From assembly GCF_009870825.1 (NCBI RefSeq), contig NZ_WTWY01000005.1:248001-312000 (forward strand): DNA of 64,000 nt, given 5' to 3'. Position 1 is the first letter of the stretch; each line of letters opens with the position of its first letter. The notes beneath the pieces are model-generated. The model searched no databases and was not told where the DNA came from. It worked only from the letters and a program-made list of their open reading frames with translations. The DNA is from Paenibacillus sp. USDA918EY (GTDB lineage: Bacteria > Bacillota > Bacilli > Paenibacillales > Paenibacillaceae). A program made the translations under genes and the position numbers. This document shows, one piece after another, positions 43,801 to 51,445 of this stretch.

Positions 43801-44805
43801 TTAACGTTTCGACGCGTAAAAAGAGCTGGTTTCTTCCCAGCGCTCGCCGGGCTGAAGGCCGAATAGTCCGATTTCTTCCGCAGGCAAGCCGGGGATGTTC
43901 GGCGCGTTGACCAAGTTCGTCTGCGGTTCCGGGCAGAAGAACTTGCCGCCGGCGCCGTTGTTCCAAATCATCCAATGCTTGTAGGAAGTGCCGACATCGT
44001 ATACAAAGACGTCGCCGGTACGGTTGTCGGTCAGCTCCATCCGGTTGCGGCCGTTTTGCGGGCTTGCCGTGTAATGGTTGTCCATCTCCGCGAAATACGG
44101 GCTTACCCCATCGGTCTTCATCCGTTCTTCCTCCGGACTCAGCGGCTGGAACCGTCCCGTCGGCAGCATCCGCTCGTTCATTTCGCGGCGCTCGCCGATC
44201 GTCACCTTGAATGTATAGTCCGAAGCGCTGCTGCCGGGTACGAAAGGAGCGTTGATCGCCGTATGGAATGCCAGCAGATTCGGCATGTATTCCTTGCCGT
44301 CGTTGACGACCGTCACCTGTTGGTGCAAGCCATCGGCATTTAAGGTGTAGCGGAGAGTTACCGTGAAATCGAACGGGAAATACTGCTTGTACAGATGGCC
44401 TTCCCTCACCTTTTGGGAAACGATGACCACGCTTTCAAACTCGTCGCCTTTTATGTAATCTACCGTCCAGGGCAGCTTATGCATATACCCGTGCAGATGG
44501 TTGCCCCGGTCGGTTTCGTTCACCGGCAATTCGTAGACTTTGCCCTCCCAGGCGAATTTCCCCCCGTCGTAACGGTTTGGCGGTATCAAAACAGGAATGC
44601 CGTAAACGCCCGGGTTTGCCTTGAAATCTTCCATTTCATGCTCTTCAGGCTCCCGCAGGTACTTAAATCCCTTTTCCGTGTCCCGGAACAAGATCAGATT
44701 GCCGCCAAGCTCAGGCAGCAGCGCCGCTTCATACGGACCGTGCTTCAGCCAGACGGCGCGTTCGCCGTGAAATTCGCCTTCGTAGGCCGATTGTTGTGTT
44801 GTCAT
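43801..44805 (-). CDS. Aldose 1-epimerase-family protein
   Basis: A 334-residue beta-sandwich mutarotase-like enzyme. ALLPELGGNLILFRD, YGIPVLIPPNRYDGG, the first catalytic-type His in GNHLHGYMHKLPW, AFHTAINAPF with the second His, and the Glu in FFCPEPQTNLVN near the end are present. It equilibrates anomers of a sugar, or acts on a hexose-6-phosphate. GAGGAGG precedes the start. No sugar operon is adjacent, so the substrate cannot be assigned. Confidence 0.9.
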   Translation of the reverse strand: MTTQQSAYEGEFHGERAVWLKHGPYEAALLPELGGNLILFRDTEKGFKYLREPEEHEMEDFKANPGVYGIPVLIPPNRYDGGKFAWEGKVYELPVNETDRGNHLHGYMHKLPWTVDYIKGDEFESVVIVSQKVREGHLYKQYFPFDFTVTLRYTLNADGLHQQVTVVNDGKEYMPNLLAFHTAINAPFVPGSSASDYTFKVTIGERREMNERMLPTGRFQPLSPEEERMKTDGVSPYFAEMDNHYTASPQNGRNRMELTDNRTGDVFVYDVGTSYKHWMIWNNGAGGKFFCPEPQTNLVNAPNIPGLPAEEIGLFGLQPGERWEETSSFYASKR

Positions 44806-44934
44806 GGTTTCCTCCTCTTTCCTCTAGAAATATATCTTATTTTTGCTGGAGATTGGTATCGTCCTGAACTAAATATACCATGCGGAAAGCCCTTCGGGAA
44901 CGCTTGCATTCACAAATCTTTGCATTTAAGCGGA

Positions 44935-47241
44935 TTACTCCGGATCGGATACCAATAACACGTCCAAATCTCTGGCCAGGCGGATCAGATCCCTAACGGC
45001 TTTGCGCCTGCGCAGGACCGGGCCCGATGACGCTGCCTGGCCCATCACGATTTGCGTTGCGTTGACCCCGGTTGCCTGTTCCATGACGATCCGCGGCGTT
45101 TCTTTCCACGACTTGCTTTCCAAAATGCCGAATGTTCCACCCAAACGATCCGTTAACATGCGGCAGCAATCGGCCATGGGCTCTTCTTCGCTGCCGTTGC
45201 CACGGCCGACGCGAATCCAGTTTACGATAAGGTCCGCCTTAAGCCGGTAAGCGATGCGGAAGCCGCGCCGAATCAACCGCTCTCCGTTCGCACCGGGCAA
45301 AATGCAGACGTATATCGTTTCCTCCCTGCGCCACGGCCCGCGCATGGAGAAGCTGCGATCCCGCGATTCCAGCCTTTCGTCGACATCATCGGCGAGCTCC
45401 CGCAGCGCAAGCTCTCTTAAAGCGATCAGGTTGCCCGTTTTAAAAAAAGAACCCAGTGCTTGCTCGACTTTGCCCGCCGCATAAATTTTCCCGTCTTTCA
45501 TCCGTTGGCGCAGCGCTTGCGGCGCGACGTCGATCAATTCGACCTCATCCGCCATGGACAAAATCGAATCCGGGACGGTTTCCCGGACCCGCACGCCGGT
45601 AATCTGCGCCACCGCATCGTTCAAGCTTTCCAAATGCTGCACGTTCATGGTCGTGATGACCGATATCCCGCACTCGAGCAGCGCCATCACGTCCTCGTAT
45701 CTTTTTTGGTTCCGGCTGCCTGGAGCGTTAGTATGCGGAAGCTCGTCGACAAGCGCCAGTTCGGGATTGCGGGCCAGGATGGCATTCAGGTCCATTTCCT
45801 TTAAGAGTGTGCCTTTATAGGGAATTTCCGCTGCCGGAATCAGCTGCAGATCTGCGACCTGCGCTGCCGTTTCGGCCCGGCCGTGGGTTTCCAGCCAACC
45901 GACGACGACGTCCGTGCCCTTGCGCAAGCTTTCGTTGCCTTCCCTCAGCATCGTGTACGTCTTTCCGACCCCCGGCGCCGCTCCGATATAAATTTTGAAG
46001 CGGCCGCGTTTGATCCGACTCACCTTCTTTTCGATTTCCTCCTTGCTGAGCCTGTGATAGGGGCTTTCCTGGTCGTGCCGCTCGCGTTGGGCAGGGAGAA
46101 AGCGAGTCTCTCCGCGAGCCGATCGGTCCGCCACCCAAAATATATCGATGCCTCGGGCTCGTCTCAAGATGCCGTCCGTAACGGAGCCCTGCCAAAATTC
46201 CTGCCAGCGGGTTTTCTTGGAATGTCCCAGGACGATCCTCGTCACGTTGTTTTCGACGGCATACCGAATGAGCGCATCCGGAAATTGCCTCGATGAACGA
46301 AGCGGCAGTTCTTCGATGCCGGCGTCCGTTTTTTTGGCCATCTTATGCAAGGATCGCTTAAAAGCTGCCGCTTCCTTCGATAGCTTGCTTTTTTCCGGAA
46401 CAAACACGACGACAATCAGATCCCCGTTTAACCGTTTGGCGATTTGCTGCCCTCTGCGGATATAAATCGAGCCGTTCCAATGATATTGCGCCGACACCAA
46501 AATCCGCTCCGACGCCCCCGACGGTCCTTGCAGCCCCATCTCCTCGCGGTGTTTTTCGAGCGCTGCATTGACGTCCTCGGCAACGAGTCGCAGCGACAGC
46601 TCGCGCAGCACGGTCAAATCCTTGCGGGTAAACAGTCCGGTATCCGGGCTTTGCTCCAAATGCCCTTCCTTGAATCTTGTCATCAGCGTTTCCGGCGAAA
46701 CGTCGATCAATCGGATTTCGTCCGCCAGTTCCAGCGTCCCGATCGGCACCGTCTCCCGGGCTTCCAGACTCGTCCATTTTCTCGCCACATCCTGAATGCC
46801 TTCAATCTCGTACACGTTCAAGGTCGTAATGACGTTAATGCCATGTTCCAGCAACCATTCGATATCTTTCAGCCGATTCGGAAAACGGGCTCCTTTCCGG
46901 TTCCGATGCGCCAAACCGTCCACCAGAACAACCTCGGGATAACGCGCCAGCAGACCGTCCAAATTCAGGTCCTTGGTTTCCCTTCCGCGGTCGATCCAGT
47001 GAATGCTCGGCACCCGCTCCAAGCCCGTGAGCTGTTTCACGGTTTCCGGCCGCTTCAAAGTGGAAACGGCGCAAATGACGACGTCGATCCCCTTTTCTTT
47101 CAACATTTGACCTTCCCGCAGCATGTGGTACGTTTTTCCGCTGCCGCTTACGGCGCCGATCATGATTTTTAACTTGCCTCTTTGAATCTTGCGGATTTCC
47201 TCCAAGATCTGTTCCGGCGTTTTCCTTTTATATTCATCCAT
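44935..47241 (-). CDS. Double KdpD-sensor/USP-domain protein without kinase domain
   Basis: A 768-residue cytosolic protein built of two tandem copies of the KdpD N-terminal module. Copy 1 is a KdpD domain (20-230) with Walker A GAVSGSGKT at 29-37 and the B-like VVLVDGLAHRN at 104-114, then a USP domain (~243-372). Copy 2 has GAAPGVGKT at 420-428, LALVDELPHTN at 495-505, and a second USP domain (~640-767). KdpD's four membrane helices and histidine kinase are absent. Copy 1 has a variant P-loop and DGLAH where copy 2 keeps DELPH. The USP domain of KdpD binds c-di-AMP in Staphylococcus. No kdpFABC genes are in view. It may be a stand-alone potassium or second-messenger sensor. Confidence 0.87.
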   Translation of the reverse strand: MDEYKRKTPEQILEEIRKIQRGKLKIMIGAVSGSGKTYHMLREGQMLKEKGIDVVICAVSTLKRPETVKQLTGLERVPSIHWIDRGRETKDLNLDGLLARYPEVVLVDGLAHRNRKGARFPNRLKDIEWLLEHGINVITTLNVYEIEGIQDVARKWTSLEARETVPIGTLELADEIRLIDVSPETLMTRFKEGHLEQSPDTGLFTRKDLTVLRELSLRLVAEDVNAALEKHREEMGLQGPSGASERILVSAQYHWNGSIYIRRGQQIAKRLNGDLIVVVFVPEKSKLSKEAAAFKRSLHKMAKKTDAGIEELPLRSSRQFPDALIRYAVENNVTRIVLGHSKKTRWQEFWQGSVTDGILRRARGIDIFWVADRSARGETRFLPAQRERHDQESPYHRLSKEEIEKKVSRIKRGRFKIYIGAAPGVGKTYTMLREGNESLRKGTDVVVGWLETHGRAETAAQVADLQLIPAAEIPYKGTLLKEMDLNAILARNPELALVDELPHTNAPGSRNQKRYEDVMALLECGISVITTMNVQHLESLNDAVAQITGVRVRETVPDSILSMADEVELIDVAPQALRQRMKDGKIYAAGKVEQALGSFFKTGNLIALRELALRELADDVDERLESRDRSFSMRGPWRREETIYVCILPGANGERLIRRGFRIAYRLKADLIVNWIRVGRGNGSEEEPMADCCRMLTDRLGGTFGILESKSWKETPRIVMEQATGVNATQIVMGQAASSGPVLRRRKAVRDLIRLARDLDVLLVSDPE

Positions 47242-47384
47242 TCATAAACCCTCCCGCCGTTCAACCTATAAGTGAATCGTAAGCGTGAACGGGCATGCCT
47301 GTAAAACGACAAAGGCCTTCCAAAGCCCGATCTTCGCGCAAAATGGGAAGGAAAAGGCTTATTTCCAATAAAAAAGCATATATT

Positions 47385-47410
47385 TGAAACGTTAACGCTT
47401 CAGTACGTTA
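47385..47410 (+). promoter_or_regulatory. Possible ECF-sigma-type promoter upstream of the sigma factor gene
   Basis: TGAAAC (47385-47390), a 15-base spacer, then CGTTA (47406-47410) resembles ECF promoters of SigW/SigX type (TGAAAC, about 16 bases, CGT). It reads toward the sigma factor gene, which starts about 210 bases downstream, so it would be an autoregulated promoter. Confidence 0.4.
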
Positions 47411-47454
47411 TTTATCTTATTTTTAGACTGTTGTTTCCCATAAAATTTCAAAGT

Positions 47455-47486
47455 CAAATATTAGGCCAAACGGCCATAAATATTGT
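47455..47486. other. Hairpin-capable dyad in the KdpD-sigma intergenic region
   Basis: AATATTAGGCC-AAAC-GGCCATAAATATT is an imperfect dyad with a perfect GGCC core and AT-rich flanks. It lies in the divergent spacer. It could be an operator or an RNA hairpin. It has no adjacent U tract, so it is not a typical terminator. Confidence 0.35.
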
Positions 47487-47617
47487 AAAATAGAAAGAAG
47501 AAAAACCTCCTTCGGCGAATGGGAAGGCACTGCAGCTTGCGTATGAGCAAGTATTTAATTATAGAATCGATCTGGTTGTAAGATATAGAAAGACGGGTTT
47601 TCGGGAAGGGGATAACC

Positions 47618-48205
47618 ATGTCCACAATGATTCGGCTCCTCACAACGACGGACTTTAGCGATATCAGTGAGGATTTGCAGGAAGAAATCTATTACGAGTA
47701 TTACGATTTTGCGTATGGCATGATTTATTACATCGTCAAAGATCACGCGGCGACCGAAGACATCATCCAGGAAGCCTTTATCAAGGTGATCAAAAACAAG
47801 CCCGTCTTCGAAAACGAAGGCAAACTCAGAGCCTGGCTGAAGGTCGTGACGAAAAATACGACGATAAATTATTTGCGAAAAAATAAAAACTACCGTAACC
47901 AAGTGGATGTTGAAGGTGTTTTTATGTATAAAGAAGACGTTCCCCAGTCACCGATATCGGTCGAAAACACCGTTGAAACGAAACTCATCGAAGAATCCAT
48001 CATGGAATACCTTCAGCAGTTGAAACCCGAATACCGGGTGTTGATCGAATACCGATGGAAACAGGGGCTAAGTTACAAAGAAATCTCAAGTATGCTGGAG
48101 CTGAGCGAAGATGTCGTCAAACAACGTCTATTCAGGGCTCGGGAGAATATTAAGAAAATGTTGTTTAAAGAGTGGGGGATTAAGGATGAAAAGCGAAAAA
48201 TTTGA
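47618..48205 (+). CDS. ECF-type RNA polymerase sigma factor
   Basis: A 195-residue sigma-70-family factor. Region 2 contains YYDFAYGMIYYIVKDHAATEDIIQEAFIKVIKN and the RAWLKVVTKNTTINYLRKNK helix. Region 4 contains LKPEYRVLIEYRWKQGLSYKEI and SEDVVKQRLFRARENIKKM. GGGAAGGGG precedes the ATG. Its stop overlaps the start of the anti-sigma-like gene by 20 bases (48186-48205), the usual arrangement of a co-regulated pair. Confidence 0.93.
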   Translation: MSTMIRLLTTTDFSDISEDLQEEIYYEYYDFAYGMIYYIVKDHAATEDIIQEAFIKVIKNKPVFENEGKLRAWLKVVTKNTTINYLRKNKNYRNQVDVEGVFMYKEDVPQSPISVENTVETKLIEESIMEYLQQLKPEYRVLIEYRWKQGLSYKEISSMLELSEDVVKQRLFRARENIKKMLFKEWGIKDEKRKI

Positions 48206-49001
48206 AGAATGGTTTGATGTGGCCTTTGACCGCGCTGTATCTTCTTCTTCCCTGACATCCGACGAAAGCAAGCGAGCATCCTGGAAGAAGGTTCAAGCAC
48301 AGATTGAACAGGTAAACCGCAAGCGAAAACGCAAACGGCGCATGCAGCTTAGCGGGATCGTTGCCGCCTCGTTTATTGCCGGTGCTGTATTTTTCAGTCC
48401 GTCCGGCGTAACCAAAGCTCTTTCTCCGATCGTGAAATCCGTCGTGGATTTAGGCAACGGGATGATCGGTATCGTAATCAAAAACGGCGATGTGCCGGCG
48501 ACCGTCGTGACTCCAAAAACCGAAAAACCGGATACGTACGTTGAACAAGACAACGACGACAACAATTTTTCCCGTCTCGAATGGTCAAAAGTGCAGGATA
48601 GTGTCAGCGAACCTCTTAATATGGATGAACTGAAATCGAAATTATCGTTTTCGCTGCCCGCGTTAACGGAAATTCCTGCAAAATACCATTTTGAAAATTA
48701 TACGTTGTCAAGTCCGTCCGTGAACGGCAAAACGTATGACAAAATTTCTTTGAAATATACCGATGATGAGCAGCATACGTTATGGATCCACCTCATGAAT
48801 TTGAAGACGTACCAATCGACGATTACGACCGTTCCGAAAGAAACCGAGAAGTTCATGCTGGGCGGTCAGGAGATTTTTTACAGCCCGGGCGTTTACAACA
48901 AACTGCTTGGCACTTATCAGACCCAAATCATTCAAATCAGCAGCGATCTGCCTAAGGATGAGATGGTAACCGTCTATAAATCGTTCATGCAAATACCGTA
49001 A
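48186..49001 (+). CDS. Membrane-anchored anti-sigma-like protein
   Basis: A 271-residue protein. The cytoplasmic N-terminus (1-50) starts MKSEKFEEWFDVAFDRAV and ends in a very basic stretch (NRKRKRKRRMQ). One membrane helix (53-71, LSGIVAASFIAGAVFFSPSG) is followed by an extracytoplasmic domain of ~195 residues with a DUF4367-like C-terminus (YKSFMQIP, the QIIQISSDLPKDEM segment). ATG 48186 follows GGGGGATTAAGG; the frame open to 48111 is antisense-like overlap with the sigma gene. It probably sequesters the ECF factor until an envelope signal arrives. Confidence 0.75.
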   Translation: MKSEKFEEWFDVAFDRAVSSSSLTSDESKRASWKKVQAQIEQVNRKRKRKRRMQLSGIVAASFIAGAVFFSPSGVTKALSPIVKSVVDLGNGMIGIVIKNGDVPATVVTPKTEKPDTYVEQDNDDNNFSRLEWSKVQDSVSEPLNMDELKSKLSFSLPALTEIPAKYHFENYTLSSPSVNGKTYDKISLKYTDDEQHTLWIHLMNLKTYQSTITTVPKETEKFMLGGQEIFYSPGVYNKLLGTYQTQIIQISSDLPKDEMVTVYKSFMQIP

Positions 49002-49027
49002 ACCAATCGAATACCCGTCTTTTCGCA

Positions 49028-49079
49028 AAAGGATCTTCCGATTGAAGCTTTTTTTTGCGATCGGACGGTTCTTTTTTTT
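49028..49079 (+). terminator. Terminator after the sigma/anti-sigma pair
   Basis: AGGATCTTCCGAT and ATCGGACGGTTCT pair with a few mismatches around a T-rich loop and are followed by eight T. Confidence 0.6.
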
Positions 49080-49175
49080 GTGCTTGAAGCTCGGCTCGAA
49101 AGAGGAATAAATCCAAGCGCTAAGGGAGACCTTAAGGGGGTAATTTTCTATATCTAACCCTCGGAGGTCATATTT

Positions 49176-50144
49176 ATGGTAAAGTATATCGCGCTGGCCG
49201 CGCTTATTTTGACGGCAGGCTGCGGCGCATCTAACCACAATGTCACGACAAAACAGGTTTCCCCACAGCCTGCACGAATTTCGACGTATGACCGGACTTC
49301 AACGCACAACGGAGTTTCGACGTATGACCGAACTTCAACACACGACGGATTTTCGACGCATAACCGATCCTCAACACATGATGGAATGTCAACGAATGGG
49401 ACCACACCATCAACGATGAAAACGCATGACCATATGCACGCCCCCGGTTCGATCAGAACGCAGTCATCATCCACGGCGACGTGGCTGACACGGAAAATGA
49501 CCGCTAAATCAACGAAAGATGGGCTGACGTCCGAACTGCTTGATCTGATCCAGGCTCCTACAGGAGCGCCTGCAAACCAAGCGCCTGCAGGAACTCCCGC
49601 AAACCAAATGCCTACAGGGAATCCATTAAATCGGGTACCTGCGGGTAATACCGGATTTCAAGCTCCGACCGGGACGACAGGAAACACCGGAACTCAGGCT
49701 CCAACAGGCACCCCTGGAAACACCACAGGCACAACAACGGGCACCGAAGGACAAACACCGGCAAACAGCAAAAACTCCACCCAATATGCGCAGCAGGTGT
49801 TGGATCTGGTCAATAAGGAAAGATCCAAAGCCGGATTGGGTTCCTTGAGCATGGACGATCAGTTGTCGAAAATGGCGATGGCCAAAGCGCAGGACATGTA
49901 CAATAACAATTATTTCGACCATAATTCTCCGACATACGGTTCCCCTTTCGATATGATGAAGCAATACGGAATCAGCTATCAATCGGCAGGAGAAAACATC
50001 GCCAAGGGGCAAACAAGTCCGACGCAGGTGATGAACGAATGGATGAACAGCCCGGGACATAAAGCGAATATTCTTAACAAAGGTTATACCAAAATCGGCA
50101 TCGCTTTTTATAACAACGAATGGGTACAGGAGTTTACCGGTTAG
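49176..50144 (+). CDS. CAP (SCP/PR-1)-domain secreted protein with tandem-repeat linker
   Basis: A 322-residue protein of the YkwD type. The signal peptide MVKYIALAALILTAGCGAS ends in a lipobox-like TAGC (Cys16), though Thr at -3 is unusual. Residues ~35-75 are three 12-residue repeats of the form STYDRTSTHNGV. A Pro/Thr/Gly/Asn-rich linker (~130-190) has repeated APTG units. The C-terminal CAP domain (~205-322) shows LVNKERSKAGLGSL, MYNNNYFDHNSP, SAGENIAKGQTSP, NEWMNSPGHKANIL and IGIAFYNNEWVQEFTG, with the conserved His, Glu and His. GGAGGTCATATTT precedes the start. Role unknown; CAP proteins are often spore or envelope proteins. Confidence 0.88.
   Translation: MVKYIALAALILTAGCGASNHNVTTKQVSPQPARISTYDRTSTHNGVSTYDRTSTHDGFSTHNRSSTHDGMSTNGTTPSTMKTHDHMHAPGSIRTQSSSTATWLTRKMTAKSTKDGLTSELLDLIQAPTGAPANQAPAGTPANQMPTGNPLNRVPAGNTGFQAPTGTTGNTGTQAPTGTPGNTTGTTTGTEGQTPANSKNSTQYAQQVLDLVNKERSKAGLGSLSMDDQLSKMAMAKAQDMYNNNYFDHNSPTYGSPFDMMKQYGISYQSAGENIAKGQTSPTQVMNEWMNSPGHKANILNKGYTKIGIAFYNNEWVQEFTG
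49281..49388 (+). repeat. Three 36-base tandem repeats inside the CAP gene
   Basis: The units start at 49281, 49317 and 49353, each beginning TCGACG. They encode STYDRTSTHNGV, STYDRTSTHDGF and STHNRSSTHDGM. The unit also looks internally duplicated (about 18 bases). Third-unit drift suggests an older expansion. Confidence 0.85.
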
Positions 50145-50175
50145 AATCTTATGGATCACCTTTTGCTTCCAAGCA

Positions 50176-50232
50176 TAAAAAAGGGATATAGGCTCTTGAT
50201 CTGAAAATCAGACAGAGCCTATATCCTTTTTT
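50176..50232. terminator. Strong bidirectional terminator between CAP and telA genes
   Basis: AAAAGGGATATAGGCTCT and AGAGCCTATATCCTTTT form an 18-base-pair stem with A/T runs on both sides. Confidence 0.93.
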
Positions 50233-50283
50233 AATTCCATATAGAGTTCTTCGTTATATCACTTTTTGCCTGGAGTCAAAAAA

Positions 50284-51423
50284 TTATAAGTCCAGCTTGT
50301 GGCCCCGCTCCATGCGTGAAATCTGCTTCTCGCCCGTTTCGGCCATTTCGCGGAATTGATTGATGGTTTCGCGCATTTTAGGCAGGGCTTCTTGCTTGTA
50401 GGTGCTGATCGAATCGAGCGCGGATAACACGTCCGTAAACGCCTGCTTCAGCGTATCCACCGAAATGCTGGCCTCCAGCGCTTGCTTTTGGATCGCTGCG
50501 CCTTGGTTTTTGAGCATGCGGGACGTGCTTGAAATGAGTTCGTTGGTCGTTTGATTCAGCAGCTCGATTTTTTTCAGGACGATTTTTTGGTTGTACAGCG
50601 CGGCCGCCACGGTAACGGAGATTTTAAGCGCCGAAATGGTGACGGTTTTTGCCCGGTCCACTCCGCGGATCAATTCTTTGTTGTTCCGGATGACGACTTC
50701 GATGGCCATAATCCCCTGCTGGTTTACGACCAGCATCTGCTGCAGGTCCATGATCCGCTGGCGGAGCGGGAACAGCACCTCTTCGGTGATAAAGCGGATT
50801 TTGTCCGGGTCTTCGTTGCGGGCTTTCGCCGCTTCAACCTGCGCTTCGATGGAAGCATCCATCATTTCGCCCAGCTGGATTTCCTTCTGCAGCTTTTTCG
50901 TCAAATCCCGCAGCGCCTGCTGCTCGATCTCGAGCGTCGTATTGTCGTTTTTGAGCGTTTGCTTCCCTTTATCAAGCGAAACGACGATATCCGCGATAAC
51001 GCTGTCCGCTTTTTCGAACTTTACAAAATAAGCGCGGAGCGGATTAAACAGCTTGCCGAGCAAGCCCGTTTTCGCAAAATCGATGGCGCTCGGGTCCAAA
51101 TCCTTCAGCTGCGTATGAAGTTCAGCCAAGCCTTTGGCGACTTGCCCGCCTTCATCCCCCGTCTGGGACAACTTCCCGACCGAAACTTGGAGCATGGTGT
51201 TTTTATCGGATGACGTTCTCATCGTATTTAAACCGAACGAGTCGATCGACTGCAAAATTTCCTTTCGCTTCTCCAGCGAGTCCATATCCAGTTCCATAAT
51301 CGCCGTGACGTTCGAATCCGCGAGTTCCTTCAGCTTTGCGACTTCCTCGGGGACCGGCTTTACCTCTTCCTCAATCACCGCTTTGATTTCTTCCGGGCTT
51401 GCGACTTCCATCGAAAATGACAT
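50284..51423 (-). CDS. telA: TelA-family toxic anion resistance protein
   Basis: A 379-residue, almost wholly helical cytosolic protein of the TelA/KlaA family, linked to tellurite and cell-envelope stress resistance. Typical segments are GLNTMRTSSDKNTMLQ, RAYFVKFEKADSVIADIVVSL, DDTTLEIEQQAL-like NDNTTLEIEQQALRDLTK, and NQTTNELISSTSRMLKNQG. It is the last gene of an operon with the solute-binding/VWA protein and the XpaC-like protein, an association also known for XpaC-TelA in Bacillus. AAAGGAGG precedes the ATG. Confidence 0.92.
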   Translation of the reverse strand: MSFSMEVASPEEIKAVIEEEVKPVPEEVAKLKELADSNVTAIMELDMDSLEKRKEILQSIDSFGLNTMRTSSDKNTMLQVSVGKLSQTGDEGGQVAKGLAELHTQLKDLDPSAIDFAKTGLLGKLFNPLRAYFVKFEKADSVIADIVVSLDKGKQTLKNDNTTLEIEQQALRDLTKKLQKEIQLGEMMDASIEAQVEAAKARNEDPDKIRFITEEVLFPLRQRIMDLQQMLVVNQQGIMAIEVVIRNNKELIRGVDRAKTVTISALKISVTVAAALYNQKIVLKKIELLNQTTNELISSTSRMLKNQGAAIQKQALEASISVDTLKQAFTDVLSALDSISTYKQEALPKMRETINQFREMAETGEKQISRMERGHKLDL

Positions 51424-51445
51424 CGTAATCCTCCTTTAGGTACCT

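Noticed and set aside
47242..47617. c-di-AMP (ydaO) or potassium-type riboswitch before the KdpD-like gene
   Set aside because: None of the conserved ydaO sequence blocks was found in this spacer on either strand.
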